Origin: Burkholderiales bacterium | Lineage (GTDB): Bacteria > Pseudomonadota > Gammaproteobacteria > Burkholderiales > Burkholderiaceae_C | NCBI GenBank assembly: GCA_016213325.1 | Contig: JACRAY010000025.1 | Location: 1-54,465 of the forward strand | DNA length: 54,465 nt | Direction of reading: 5' to 3' | Part shown: in pieces, positions 8,294 to 16,921 of the stretch | Position numbering within the stretch: the first letter of the stretch is position 1 | Layout of the letters: every line of letters starts with the position of its first letter | Notes under the pieces: generated by a model | The model's database searches: none | The model's input: the letters and a program-made list of their open reading frames with translations, nothing else | What the model was told of the DNA's origin: nothing | Made by a program: the position numbers and the translations under genes

Positions 8294-8332
8294 ACTTCGC
8301 GCCCGCCTACAAGGCTCATCCTTGGGCGCGGC
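8294..8332. terminator. Possible stem-loop after the response regulator gene
   Basis: CGCGCCC and GGGCGCG form an outer stem and AAGG/CCTT an inner stem, with an unpaired stretch on the left side. It begins just after the TGA of the response regulator. No T-run follows, so termination is uncertain. Confidence 0.35.
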
Positions 8333-8345
8333 TACAACGTCCGGC

Positions 8346-8576
8346 ATGAAGTTCTCGCGCCAGCTCGTCGTCACCCTTGCCGTCATTGCCGTCGCCGTCG
8401 CGGCCCTGGTGGCCGCCTGGCTGACCGTGCAGGAACACCAGGGCCGGCCCGACCGGCCGCTCGACGTGCCGGTGGTGCGGGCACCGCCCATCGGCCAGCC
8501 CGACACCGCCGTTGTTGGCGGCCCGCCTAGCCGGCCGACACCTGCAGCACCAGCTTCCCGAAATTCCCGCCCGTGA
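8346..8576 (+). CDS. Small hypothetical single-pass membrane protein
   Basis: A 76-aa reading frame with a convincing N-terminal membrane segment (VVTLAVIAVAVAALVAAWL, about residues 8-26) and a Pro-rich, low-complexity tail. The tail runs 50 bp into the 3' end of the convergent MDR gene, which is unusual and lowers confidence. No SD sequence is clear. It might be a real small membrane protein or a chance frame in GC-rich DNA. Confidence 0.35.
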   Translation: MKFSRQLVVTLAVIAVAVAALVAAWLTVQEHQGRPDRPLDVPVVRAPPIGQPDTAVVGGPPSRPTPAAPASRNSRP

Positions 8577-9564
8577 AGAGCTTGGTCAGCGCCTCGGGGA
8601 AGTTCTCGATGCCTTCCACCACGTCTTCCTTGCTCTTCATGCGGCGGTCCTTCAGGTAGCCCGCCAGCTCCGCAATGGCCGCGGGGAAACGGTCCACGTA
8701 GTCGAACACCACCATGCCTTCCATGCGGGCGCGGTTGACCAGCAGCGACATGTAGTTCTTCGGCCCCTGCATGGCCTGCATGTTGTTGTACTGGCTGATG
8801 GCCCCGCAGATCACGATGCGCGCCCCGCGCGCCAGCCGCGCGAGCGCTGCGTCGAGGATCTCGCCGCCCACGTTGTCGAAATAGACGTCGATGCCCTTGG
8901 GGCAGTGCTCCTTGAGTGCAGCCTTCACGTCGCCGGCCTTGTAGTCGATGCACGCGTCGAAGCCCAGCTCGCCCACGACCCAGTCGCACTTGTCGCGCCC
9001 GCCCGCGATGCCGACCACGCGGCAGCCCTTGATGCGGGCCAGTTGGCCCACGGTCTGGCCCACCGCGCCCGCGGCGCCGGACACCACCACGGTGTCGCCC
9101 GGCTTGGGCTGGCCGATGTCCATCAGGCCGAAGTAGCCGGTCATGCCGGGCATGCCCAGCACGTTGAGCCACTGCGTGATGCTGCCCAGGCGCGGATCGA
9201 TCTTCGCCAGCCCCGCCTTGCGTGCATCCGCCTCGCCGAAGCGCGCGTACTCCTGCACACCGAGCGCGCCGGTGACCAGGTCGCCTTCCTTCAGGCGGTC
9301 GCTGCGCGAAGCGACCACGCGGCCGATGCCGCCGGCGCGCATCACGTCGCCCAGGGCGACCGGTGCGATGTAGCTCTTGGCGTCGTTCATCCAGCCGCGC
9401 ATGGCCGGGTCGAGCGACAGCGCCAGGGTCTTGACGACAACTTCGCCGTCGCCGGGCTCGGCCACGGCTTCGGTGGTGAACGACCAGTCGTCGCGCGTGG
9501 GCAGGCCGGTGGGACGGCGCGCCAGGCGGACCTGGCGGTTGGACAGGGAGGCAAGGGCGGACAT
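8527..9564 (-). CDS. NADP-dependent oxidoreductase of the MDR superfamily (CurA/leukotriene B4 dehydrogenase-like)
   Basis: A 345-aa zinc-independent medium-chain reductase. The N-terminal catalytic domain is followed by the cofactor motif GAAGAVGQTVGQLA and the family pattern YFDNVGGEILD, with AMQGPKNYM and the C-terminal ENFPEALTKLFTGGNFGKLV, typical of 2-alkenal/curcumin reductases. It probably reduces activated C=C bonds with NADPH. The start MSALASL is chosen over an upstream ATG because homologues begin with this residue pattern (NRQVRLARRP). It is monocistronic. Confidence 0.85.
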   Translation of the reverse strand: MSALASLSNRQVRLARRPTGLPTRDDWSFTTEAVAEPGDGEVVVKTLALSLDPAMRGWMNDAKSYIAPVALGDVMRAGGIGRVVASRSDRLKEGDLVTGALGVQEYARFGEADARKAGLAKIDPRLGSITQWLNVLGMPGMTGYFGLMDIGQPKPGDTVVVSGAAGAVGQTVGQLARIKGCRVVGIAGGRDKCDWVVGELGFDACIDYKAGDVKAALKEHCPKGIDVYFDNVGGEILDAALARLARGARIVICGAISQYNNMQAMQGPKNYMSLLVNRARMEGMVVFDYVDRFPAAIAELAGYLKDRRMKSKEDVVEGIENFPEALTKLFTGGNFGKLVLQVSAG

Positions 9565-9653
9565 GATGGCTTTCGTGCGGCGGTGCGGCATGGTAGGTGA
9601 CACCGAAGCTGTCAGCAGTCTCGCGCGTGACGGTGCACGTCGCGCAGGCCCTG

Positions 9654-9662
9654 TGCTGTAAT
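9654..9662 (+). promoter_or_regulatory. Extended -10 element upstream of egtB
   Basis: TGCTGTAAT is an extended -10 (TGn followed by TGTAAT). It would start transcription near 9669, about 58 nt before the egtB ATG. No -35 match is obvious, which extended -10 promoters can tolerate. Confidence 0.35.
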
Positions 9663-9726
9663 GAAACCGGAGGGGAAGACGACTGATGAGCAGGCCGCTC
9701 GGTGGCCTTGCCGCGAAGGAGATTCG

Positions 9727-10944
9727 ATGTCAGCGATTCCATCGTCCCTGGGGACGAAAGGAGCAGCCGTTTTGCGCTACGAGCGGGTCCGCTCGCACAG
9801 CATGGCGCTGGCGGCGCCCCTGTCGGCCGAAGACCAGTGCGTGCAGTCCATGCCCGACGCCAGCCCCGTCAAGTGGCACCTGGCGCACACCACGTGGTTC
9901 TTCGAAGCCGTGGTGCTGGTGCCGCATGCCGCGGGCTACCGGCCGTTCGATGCGCGCTTCTTCCACCTTTTCAATTCGTACTACGAAGCGCTCGGCCCGC
10001 GCCACCCGCGGCCGCAGCGCGGGCTGCTCACGCGGCCTTCGCTGGACGAGGTGCATGCGTATCGCGCGCACGTGGATACAGCCATGTACGCGTTCATCGA
10101 CGGCGCATCCGCTGGAGCAGCCGCCCTCATCGAGCTGGGCCTGAACCACGAGCAGCAGCACCAGGAACTGATACTCACCGACGTGCTGCATGCGTTGTCA
10201 TGCAACCCGCTGCTGCCGGCTTATCGGGCCGCGGAGCGCTTGCGGCTGGCCGGCGAGGCGGCGCCGCTGGACTGGCTGGATGGCCCGTCCGGCGTCGTCG
10301 AGGCCGGCCATGCCGGCGACGGCTTCGCCTTCGACAACGAGACACCGCGGCATCGCGTGCTGCTGGCGCCGTATCGCATCGCCGACCGGCTGGTGACGTG
10401 CGGCGAGTATGCCGAGTTCATGGCCGATGGCGGCTACGAGCGGCCCACGTGGTGGCTGTCCGACGGCTGGGCCACGGTGCAGGCACGAGGCTGGCGCGCG
10501 CCGGCCTACTGGGTGCCGCCGGGTGACCCGCGCGCACCATCGGCCAAGTGGCAGGTGTTCGGCCTGGGCGGCGTGCAGCCTTTCGACGCCGCGGCGCCGG
10601 TGCGCCACCTGAGCTTCTACGAAGCCTCGGCTTACGCGCAATGGGCCGGTGCGCGCCTGCCCACCGAATTCGAGTGGGAGGCGGCCAGTGCCCTCCCTGG
10701 CTTCAGGCAGGCCACCAACCACGCCTGGCAGTGGACCCGCTCGTCCTACGACCCCTATCCCGGTTTCCGGCCGCTGGCCGGTGCCGTCGGCGAATACAAC
10801 GGCAAGTTCATGGTGGGCCAGCTCGTGCTGCGCGGCAGCAGCGCCGCCACGCCCGAGGGCCACACCCGGCCCACTTACCGCAACTTCTTTCCGCCTGCGT
10901 CGCGCTGGCAGATGACCGGCCTGCGGCTGGCAAAGGACGCATGA
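9727..10944 (+). CDS. egtB: Ergothioneine biosynthesis sulfoxide synthase EgtB
   Basis: A 405-aa non-haem iron enzyme that joins a thiol donor to N-alpha-trimethylhistidine and forms the sulfoxide. An N-terminal DinB-like four-helix domain carries the iron histidines His51 (HLAHTTWFFE) and His141/His145 (NHEQQHQE). A C-terminal formylglycine-generating-enzyme-like domain includes GARLPTEFEWE and the closing NFFPP...RWQMTGLRLA. GGAG lies before the ATG at 9727. The stop overlaps egtD (ATGA). No egtC or egtA is nearby, so the enzyme may use cysteine directly, as some non-actinobacterial EgtB enzymes do. Confidence 0.9.
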   Translation: MSAIPSSLGTKGAAVLRYERVRSHSMALAAPLSAEDQCVQSMPDASPVKWHLAHTTWFFEAVVLVPHAAGYRPFDARFFHLFNSYYEALGPRHPRPQRGLLTRPSLDEVHAYRAHVDTAMYAFIDGASAGAAALIELGLNHEQQHQELILTDVLHALSCNPLLPAYRAAERLRLAGEAAPLDWLDGPSGVVEAGHAGDGFAFDNETPRHRVLLAPYRIADRLVTCGEYAEFMADGGYERPTWWLSDGWATVQARGWRAPAYWVPPGDPRAPSAKWQVFGLGGVQPFDAAAPVRHLSFYEASAYAQWAGARLPTEFEWEAASALPGFRQATNHAWQWTRSSYDPYPGFRPLAGAVGEYNGKFMVGQLVLRGSSAATPEGHTRPTYRNFFPPASRWQMTGLRLAKDA

Positions 10945-11906
10945 TGCTGATGCCGACAGCACGCCACCAGCTGGTGGCGGAAGTTCCGCAAGGCTCTTTC
11001 GCCCACGACCTCGCCAGCGCCTTCGCGCAGCAGCCGCACACGATCTCGCCGAAGTACTTCTACGACGAGGCGGGGTCGCAGTTGTTCGACCGCATCTGCG
11101 AACTGCCCGAGTACTACCCCACGCGTACTGAAGTCGGCATCCTGCAAGAGCGCGCCCTTGACATCGCGGCACTGGCGGGGCCGCGCGCCGAGATCGTCGA
11201 ATTCGGCGCCGGTTCCCTGCGCAAAGTGCGGCTGCTGCTCGATGCGTTCGACCGGCCGTCGCGCTACCTGCCTATCGATATTTCGGGCGAGTACCTCGCC
11301 CATGCGGCGGCGGCCTTGCGCCACGAGTACCCCGCACTCGACGTCCACCCGGTCGTCACAGACTTCACGCAGCGCATCCAGCTGGGCACATCGCCGTCTG
11401 GCACCGGCATGCGCGTGGGCTTCTTTCCCGGCTCGACCATCGGCAACTTCACGCCGCAAGAGGCGCTGCAGTTCCTGGCCGGCGCGGCGCAGGCACTGCG
11501 CGGTGGCGCGCTGCTGCTAGGGGCCGACTTGGTGAAAGACCCGGCGCTGCTGCACGCGGCCTACAACGACTCGCAGGGCGTCACGGCGGCGTTCAACCTC
11601 AACCTGCTGGCGCGCGCCAACCGCGAACTGGGCACGGGCTTCGAGCTGGACCGCTTCGCGCACTACGCCTTCTACCACCCGGTGCAGCAACGCATCGAAA
11701 TGCACCTGGTGAGCCGCTGCCGGCAGGTGGTCGACGTCTGCGGCCGCCAGTCCGAGTTCGACGAGGGCGAGACGCTGCACACCGAGAACTCGTACAAGTT
11801 CACCGTCGACGGTTTGCGGGCGGTGGCCATCCGCGCCGGCTTCCGGCCCGGCCCGGCGTGGACCGACCCCGACCGCCTGTTCAGCGTGCACTGGCTCTGG
11901 GCGTAA
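10941..11906 (+). CDS. egtD: L-histidine N(alpha)-methyltransferase EgtD
   Basis: A 321-aa SAM-dependent enzyme that trimethylates histidine to hercynine, the first step of ergothioneine synthesis. Family motifs are visible: YFYDEAGSQLFD and ELPEYYPTRTE at residues 39-64, the SAM site EFGAGS at 87-92, FFPGSTIGNF and the C-terminal ENSYKFTVDGLR. Its length matches EgtD. The start overlaps the egtB stop, giving translational coupling; two ATGs (10941 and 10944) stand in tandem. The pathway's histidine and SAM are general metabolites, so egtBD could suffice with a housekeeping C-S lyase. Confidence 0.93.
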   Translation: MMLMPTARHQLVAEVPQGSFAHDLASAFAQQPHTISPKYFYDEAGSQLFDRICELPEYYPTRTEVGILQERALDIAALAGPRAEIVEFGAGSLRKVRLLLDAFDRPSRYLPIDISGEYLAHAAAALRHEYPALDVHPVVTDFTQRIQLGTSPSGTGMRVGFFPGSTIGNFTPQEALQFLAGAAQALRGGALLLGADLVKDPALLHAAYNDSQGVTAAFNLNLLARANRELGTGFELDRFAHYAFYHPVQQRIEMHLVSRCRQVVDVCGRQSEFDEGETLHTENSYKFTVDGLRAVAIRAGFRPGPAWTDPDRLFSVHWLWA

Positions 11907-11936
11907 GGTCCGGCGCGGCGCGCGCGACCCACGCGA

Positions 11937-13316
11937 ATGAATTCGACCATCCAGGCAGACGCCGCCATCATCGGCGCGGGGCAGGCGGCCCCCTTCCTCG
12001 CCACGGCCCTGGCCAAGCGCGGCCAGCGCACGGTGCTCATCGAGGGCCGCGCGCTGGGCGGCACCTGCATCAATGACGGCTGCACGCCCACCAAGACACT
12101 GCGCAAGAGCGCGCGCGTGGCCTGGCTCGCGCGGCGTGCGGGCGAGTTCGGTGTGCGGACCGGGCCGGTGGAAGTCGACTTCGCGGCGGCCATGGAGCGC
12201 ATGCAGGCGCGGGTGGACAGCTCGCGCGAGGGACTGCGGGCCTGGCTGGCGGGAGAGCCCAACATCACCGTGCTCGACGCGTGGGGCTCGTTCGTCGGCC
12301 GCCGGGGCGAGGACTTCGAGCTGTCGGCCGGCGCTACGACAATTCTGGCGCGGCAGGTCTTCCTCAACACCGGCACGCGCCCCTTCGTGCCGCCGATTCC
12401 GGGCCTGGCCGATGTTGCGCACCTGGACAACGAGTCGTTGCTGAAGCTGCGCGAACGGCCTGCGCACCTGCTGGTGATCGGCGGCAGCTACATCGGGCTG
12501 GAGATGGGGCAGATCTTCCGCCGGCTGGGCAGCATGGTGACCGTGATCGAGGCTTCGCCGCGCATCACGGTGCGCGAGGATGCAGACGTGAGCGAGTGCA
12601 TCGCGTCCTTTCTCTCGGCGGAAGGCATTGCCATCGTGCAAGGCCGGCCGATCGAACGCGTCATGCGCGATGGCGCGGGGGTGGCCGTGCAGGTGGGCGG
12701 GCGGCGCATCGCGGGCTCGCATGTGCTGGTGGCCACAGGCCGCGTGCCCAACACCGCCCGCCTCAACCTGCCGGCGGTCGGGGTGGAAACCGATGCGCGT
12801 GGGTATGTGCCCACCAATGGAAAGCTCGAGACGAACGTGCCGGGCATCTGGGCGCTGGGCGACATCAACCGGCGCGGGGCCTTCACGCACACGAGCTACC
12901 ACGACCACGAGATCGTGCGGGCCAACCTGGCAGGCGGTGCGCGCTCGGCCGACGACCGCACCATGGCCTATGCGATGTTCACCGACCCGCCGCTCGGCCG
13001 CGTGGGCCTGTCGGAAACCGAGGCCCGCGCCAGCGGCCGCCGCATGTTGATGGCCACCTACGACATGAAGGACGTGAGCCGCGCCAAGGAAGAAGGCGAG
13101 ACCACGGGCTTCGTGAAGCTGCTGGTGGACGCCGAAACGGGCCGCTTTGCCGGCGCCGCCATGATCGGCATCGAGGCCGACGAGATCATCCAGGTGATCA
13201 GCAACTTCATGGCCACGGGCGCTTCGCACCGCGTGATGATGGATGCGCTGCCGGTGCACCCCACCGTGGCCGAGTTCCTGCCGACCATCCTGCGGCAGCT
13301 CAAGCCGCTGGCTTGA
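11937..13316 (+). CDS. FAD-dependent pyridine nucleotide-disulfide oxidoreductase (mercuric reductase-like, no metal-binding tails)
   Basis: A 459-aa class I flavoprotein disulfide reductase. The FAD motif IIGAGQAA is at residues 11-18, the redox pair Cys44/Cys49 is in GGTCINDGCTPTK, the NAD(P)H motif VIGGSYIGLEMG is near 180, and the dimer-interface His motif HPTVAEF is near the C-terminus. It lacks both the N-terminal HMA domain and the C-terminal cysteine pair of true MerA, so mercury reduction is unlikely. It starts 30 bp after egtD on the same strand and may act on a low-molecular-weight disulfide, possibly linked to ergothioneine; that is inference. Confidence 0.85.
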   Translation: MNSTIQADAAIIGAGQAAPFLATALAKRGQRTVLIEGRALGGTCINDGCTPTKTLRKSARVAWLARRAGEFGVRTGPVEVDFAAAMERMQARVDSSREGLRAWLAGEPNITVLDAWGSFVGRRGEDFELSAGATTILARQVFLNTGTRPFVPPIPGLADVAHLDNESLLKLRERPAHLLVIGGSYIGLEMGQIFRRLGSMVTVIEASPRITVREDADVSECIASFLSAEGIAIVQGRPIERVMRDGAGVAVQVGGRRIAGSHVLVATGRVPNTARLNLPAVGVETDARGYVPTNGKLETNVPGIWALGDINRRGAFTHTSYHDHEIVRANLAGGARSADDRTMAYAMFTDPPLGRVGLSETEARASGRRMLMATYDMKDVSRAKEEGETTGFVKLLVDAETGRFAGAAMIGIEADEIIQVISNFMATGASHRVMMDALPVHPTVAEFLPTILRQLKPLA

Positions 13317-14136
13317 AGTAGTTCAGGCGCGAGGCGACCTGCGTGAAGCCGCAGCGGTTCATGTTGGCGAGCGAAGGGTTGGCTTCGCCGCCGGAGGTCG
13401 GCTCTCCCGTTTCCGTCACGACGTGGATCGCACCGGCCCCCCCCGCGTCGGTGATCCGGCGCGCCATCAGCGCCGCTTGCCCGCGCCGGCCGCGATGGCC
13501 CTCGGCCACGGAACCGATGCCCAGCCACGCTGCATCACCCCGAACCCAGAGGACGCCGCCACCCACGAGCTGCACGCCATCGTAGAGGCCGTACATGCGC
13601 CACGGGCCGTCCTGCAGGGCACCCAGCCAGTCGACCATGAATGGCGGCATGCCGAACGCCTGCACGGCGATGGCGGCTGCCTCGCGTGCAGCGTCGCCTT
13701 GCACGGGTTCGATGGCCAGTGGTGTGTCGAACTGCGGCGGGGCGTCGGGGCTGCGCAGCATCTTGGCCCAGCTTGCGCGCCGGGGCCTGCGCCAGCCCGA
13801 GGCTTCGAGGCGCTCGCCCATGCCCTGCGGCATGCCCAGCGGGTTCCAGTGCAGCCACCAGTCCTTGATGCCGGCGTCGCGGAACACGGCTTCGATGGCT
13901 TCGGCGGCGTCGGTCGTTGCAAGCCCGCGCAGCCCGAGCCCGATGGCGCGGTTGAATATGGGCGTGGGCAGGCCCGGCGCGAGCAGGAGGGTGGCGCCGG
14001 CCACTTCCGCCGTGCGCAGTCCGAGCCGTGCGGCCAGCCCCGCGGGTGCAGCCGCATACATGTCGCAGAACGCCTGCGTTTCGGCATCGTCGGCGATGCG
14101 CGCGGCTTCGAAAGCCGTGAGCCCGGCCATGGCCAT
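13300..14136 (-). CDS. GNAT family N-acetyltransferase, two-lobed
   Basis: A 278-aa protein. The second half has the acetyl-CoA-binding pattern (EGHRGRRGQAALMARRI, residues near 215-232) and ends with the GNAT-type NMNRCGFTQVASRLNY. The first half looks like a degenerate GNAT lobe (ATLLLAPGLPTPIFNRAIGLG). The substrate is unknown. The start at 14136 has AGGAG 7 nt upstream; a longer upstream frame lacks such a site. Its 3' end overlaps the convergent reductase gene by 17 bp. Confidence 0.78.
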   Translation of the reverse strand: MAMAGLTAFEAARIADDAETQAFCDMYAAAPAGLAARLGLRTAEVAGATLLLAPGLPTPIFNRAIGLGLRGLATTDAAEAIEAVFRDAGIKDWWLHWNPLGMPQGMGERLEASGWRRPRRASWAKMLRSPDAPPQFDTPLAIEPVQGDAAREAAAIAVQAFGMPPFMVDWLGALQDGPWRMYGLYDGVQLVGGGVLWVRGDAAWLGIGSVAEGHRGRRGQAALMARRITDAGGAGAIHVVTETGEPTSGGEANPSLANMNRCGFTQVASRLNYFKPAA

Positions 14137-14146
14137 CTGCCCACTC

Positions 14147-14497
14147 CTAAACCAGCGAGGCCGACTCGCCGTTGGACGCGCCGACGGCGAAGTCGACACC
14201 GAACTCGGTGGCGGCGCCCAGGTTGTACGCCATCACCTGGGCCAGCTCCTGGCTCGACTGGAACATCATCCCCAGCCACAGGGTGACCTTGCCGGTGTCG
14301 AACACCTGCAGCACGGCGCGCATGCCCAGCGTCGGATCGCCCAGGACGATGCGATTGCAGACGATCAGCTGCGTGCCGGACTGGCCGGCGTCGAAGACAT
14401 ACCGCTCGGCGGTATGCAGGTCGATGCCGGTCTGCCGGCACAGCTCGTTCAAGTCCTCGAACTCGCCGCGGCGGGTGAGGGGATAGTAGGTCGTCAT
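14147..14497 (-). CDS. Hypothetical protein, 116 aa
   Basis: A small soluble protein beginning MTTYYPLTRRGEFEDLNELC. It contains a probable beta-rich core (GTQLIVCNRIVLGD, KVTLWLGMMFQSSQELA) and no membrane segment or recognised catalytic motif. It lies 10 bp upstream of the GNAT gene on the same strand, so the two are probably co-transcribed, and diverges from the 2OG-Fe dioxygenase gene. I do not recognise the family. The frame is open far upstream, but this ATG leaves room for the divergent promoter. Confidence 0.55.
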   Translation of the reverse strand: MTTYYPLTRRGEFEDLNELCRQTGIDLHTAERYVFDAGQSGTQLIVCNRIVLGDPTLGMRAVLQVFDTGKVTLWLGMMFQSSQELAQVMAYNLGAATEFGVDFAVGASNGESASLV

Positions 14498-14551
14498 GCG
14501 GTCCGGTCCACTATACGCGCCCTGGGCGGCAGCAGCAGTAAGCTCGGGTCC

Positions 14552-15283
14552 ATGGACCAGCTGCGCCCCGCCTACACCTACCCCGACCAGTTGCCCAGCC
14601 TGCTGCGCCAGCAGGGCTACGCCGTGCTCAGCCCGCAGGGCGTGGCCGAGCTGACCGGCTGCGCGGTGCCCGAGCTGGTGGCGCTGCAGCCTTCCTGGGA
14701 CGACCTGCCGCCCGACAACTACCTGAAGGACGGCGGGCGGTACCGGCGCCGCCGGCATTCGTGCTTCGTGGTGCAAGGCAGTGAAGTCACCCAGGCCCCG
14801 CATCGTGCGCACTGGCAGCCGGTGGAATACAACGCGCTGCACGGCGGCATGCAGCGCTGGTTCGAGCCGGTGGCGCCCGAGGTCGCGTCCGCCCCGCCAT
14901 GGACCTGCGTGCTGCGCGAACTGGCGCGCGTCGCATCCGGCCTGAAGGGCGTGCAGCCGTGGTACGTCGAGGCGCACCAGTTCCGCATCGACACCGAAGG
15001 CGGCATCGGCCGCCCCACGCCCGAGGGCGCGCACCGCGACGGCGTGGACCTGGTGGCGGTGTTCCTGGTGGGCCGCTACGGCATCAAGGGGGGCGAGACC
15101 CGCGTGTTCCAGGCCGACGGTCCGGCCGGCCAGCGCTTCACGATGGCCGAGCCGTGGAGCCTGCTGCTGCTGGACGACGAGCGCGTCATCCACGAGTCGA
15201 CGCCGATCCAGCCATTGCAGGGACGCGGCCACAGGGATACGCTGGTGCTGACGTATCGCGCTGGGGGGTTCCAGGGCGAATGA
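14552..15283 (+). CDS. 2-oxoglutarate/Fe(II) dioxygenase family protein
   Basis: A 243-aa enzyme of the small 2OG-Fe family that includes the Bacillus L-isoleucine 4-hydroxylase. The iron facial triad is readable: His and Asp in AHRDGVD near residues 154-160 and the distal His in ERVIHESTPI near 211-220; Arg in RDTLVLTYR near 229-237 would bind 2-oxoglutarate. Family members hydroxylate free amino acids, so a similar substrate is likely but unproven. It is followed by uspA after 20 bp, possibly in one transcript. Confidence 0.8.
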   Translation: MDQLRPAYTYPDQLPSLLRQQGYAVLSPQGVAELTGCAVPELVALQPSWDDLPPDNYLKDGGRYRRRRHSCFVVQGSEVTQAPHRAHWQPVEYNALHGGMQRWFEPVAPEVASAPPWTCVLRELARVASGLKGVQPWYVEAHQFRIDTEGGIGRPTPEGAHRDGVDLVAVFLVGRYGIKGGETRVFQADGPAGQRFTMAEPWSLLLLDDERVIHESTPIQPLQGRGHRDTLVLTYRAGGFQGE

Positions 15284-15303
15284 CGCTTGAAAGGAGAGCG
15301 GCC

Positions 15304-15744
15304 ATGTTCACGCACATCCTCGTTCCGGTCGATGGTTCCGGCGCCTCGCTGAAGGCGGTGGAAAAGGCAGCGGGCCTTGCCAGGGCGTTCGGCAGCAGGC
15401 TGAGCCTGCTGAGCGTGATCGACGTGTACCCCTTCGTCGGCATCGGCGCCGACTACGCTTTCGGCCAGGCCGAGTACCTGACTGCGGCGACGGCCAATGC
15501 CAACCAGTCGCTCGCCAAGGCCGAAGCGGCGGTGACGGCAGCGGGGCTGGCGTGCGAGAGGAAAGTGATCGAGGGGCACGTGGTGCACCAGGGCATCCTG
15601 GATTGCGCGAGCGCGCTGGGCTGCGACCTGATCGTGATGGGGTCGCATGGGCGGCACGGACTCGACAAGCTGCTGCTGGGCAGCACGACGCAGCGCGTGC
15701 TGGGGCATGCGAAGGTGCCGGTGCTGGTGGTGCAGGGGGATTAG
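15304..15744 (+). CDS. Universal stress protein, UspA family
   Basis: A 146-aa single-domain USP. It opens MFTHILVPVDGSGASL and carries the ATP-binding pattern G-x2-G-x9-G-S/T in GSHGRHGLDKLLLGST near residues 116-131, ending VPVLVVQG. It belongs to the ATP-binding USP branch, produced in starvation, oxygen limitation or other stress in many bacteria. AAGGAGAG is 6-7 nt before the ATG. The stop overlaps the convergent CoA transferase gene by 4 bp. Confidence 0.92.
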   Translation: MFTHILVPVDGSGASLKAVEKAAGLARAFGSRLSLLSVIDVYPFVGIGADYAFGQAEYLTAATANANQSLAKAEAAVTAAGLACERKVIEGHVVHQGILDCASALGCDLIVMGSHGRHGLDKLLLGSTTQRVLGHAKVPVLVVQGD

Positions 15745-16919
15745 ACGACGCGGTCGCTGCGCAAAGCGGCGATGTCGGCTTCGCTGTAGCCCAGCTCCGA
15801 GAGGATTTCGTCCGTCTGTTCCCCCAGCCGCGGCGCAGGCCTGCGGATTGCTGCGCCCGACACGCCGACTGGATGCAGGGCCAGCGGATACTGCTGGTCC
15901 CCATACCACTGCGGCTGCAGCAGCCCCGCCGCCTGCACATGCGGATCATCCAGCGCTTCCTGCGGCGAGTACACCGGCCCGGCCGGCAGCTTGGCGGCGG
16001 CCAGCGCAGCGAGCACTTCGTCGCGCGTGCGTTCGCCACACCAGGCCGACATGATCTCGCTGATCGCCTCGCCGTTCCGCGCACGCGACTCGTCGTCCGC
16101 GAAGCGTGGGTCTTGCCGCAAGTCATTGCGGCCGGCCAGCTCGCACCAGCGGTCGAACATCGATTGCCCGATCGACTGCACCACCACCCAGCCCGTCTTC
16201 GTGCGGAACACGTCCACCGGTGCGGCGAGGAAGCTCCGGTTGCCTTGCGGTACCCGGTTGCGCTGCGTCACGGCCTGCTCGATCAGCAGCGAGTTGCTGA
16301 TGTTGAGCGCCGATCGCAGCAGCGAGCCTTCGACCAGCTGCCCCCGGCCGGTGCGCTCGCGCATCCACAGCGCGGCCAGCACGCCGGTGGCGCAGGCTTG
16401 CGCGGTGTAGAAGTCGACGTAGTTGACGGCTGCACGCACGGGCGCGTCGGGCAGGCCCGACATGTACATCGCACCGCTCATCGCCTGCCCGATCGAGTCG
16501 AAGCCGGGCCGCTGCGCATACGGCCCCTCGGACCCATAGGCCGTCGCCACCACCAGCACCGCGCGTGGGTTGATCGCCTGCACGGTCTCCCAGTCGAGGC
16601 CCAGGCCCTTCAGCGTGCCGGGCGGCAGGTTGGCAACCACCACGTCGGCGCCCGCCAGCAGCTTGCGCACGACCTCGCGGCCGCGTGGCGCGGCCAGGTC
16701 CAGCGTGAGGCAGCGCTTGTTGCGGTTGACCTGCAGGTACAGCCCGCCTTCGCCCGAGGCGAGCACCGGCGGCACGCAGCGATCTTCACCTCCTGCAACA
16801 CGCTCGACGCGGATGACGTCCGCGCCCATGTCGCCCAGCAGCGCGGCGCACCACGGGCCCGCGATGAAGCGGCCGAAGTCGAGGACGCGCATGCCTTGCA
16901 GCAACGCGTCCTGCGCCAT
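15741..16919 (-). CDS. CaiB/BaiF family (class III) CoA transferase
   Basis: A 392-aa cytosolic enzyme that moves CoA between carboxylic acids. It opens MRVLDFGRFIAGPWCAALLG, typical of the family, contains VERVAGGEDRC and GSEGPYAQRPGFDSIGQAMSG, and its probable catalytic Asp is in AAVNYVDFYTAQ near residue 165-170. The C-terminal AAKLPAGPVYSPQEALDDPHV is also standard. The acceptor and donor acids are unknown. It follows bktB after 2 nt, so the pair probably activates and cleaves a 3-oxoacyl-CoA. Confidence 0.9.
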   Translation of the reverse strand: MAQDALLQGMRVLDFGRFIAGPWCAALLGDMGADVIRVERVAGGEDRCVPPVLASGEGGLYLQVNRNKRCLTLDLAAPRGREVVRKLLAGADVVVANLPPGTLKGLGLDWETVQAINPRAVLVVATAYGSEGPYAQRPGFDSIGQAMSGAMYMSGLPDAPVRAAVNYVDFYTAQACATGVLAALWMRERTGRGQLVEGSLLRSALNISNSLLIEQAVTQRNRVPQGNRSFLAAPVDVFRTKTGWVVVQSIGQSMFDRWCELAGRNDLRQDPRFADDESRARNGEAISEIMSAWCGERTRDEVLAALAAAKLPAGPVYSPQEALDDPHVQAAGLLQPQWYGDQQYPLALHPVGVSGAAIRRPAPRLGEQTDEILSELGYSEADIAALRSDRVV

Positions 16920-16921
16920 GC

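Noticed and set aside
11937..13316. Mercuric reductase (merA)
   Set aside because: No HMA domain, no C-terminal cysteine pair and no mer genes nearby; only the general disulfide reductase fold is shared.
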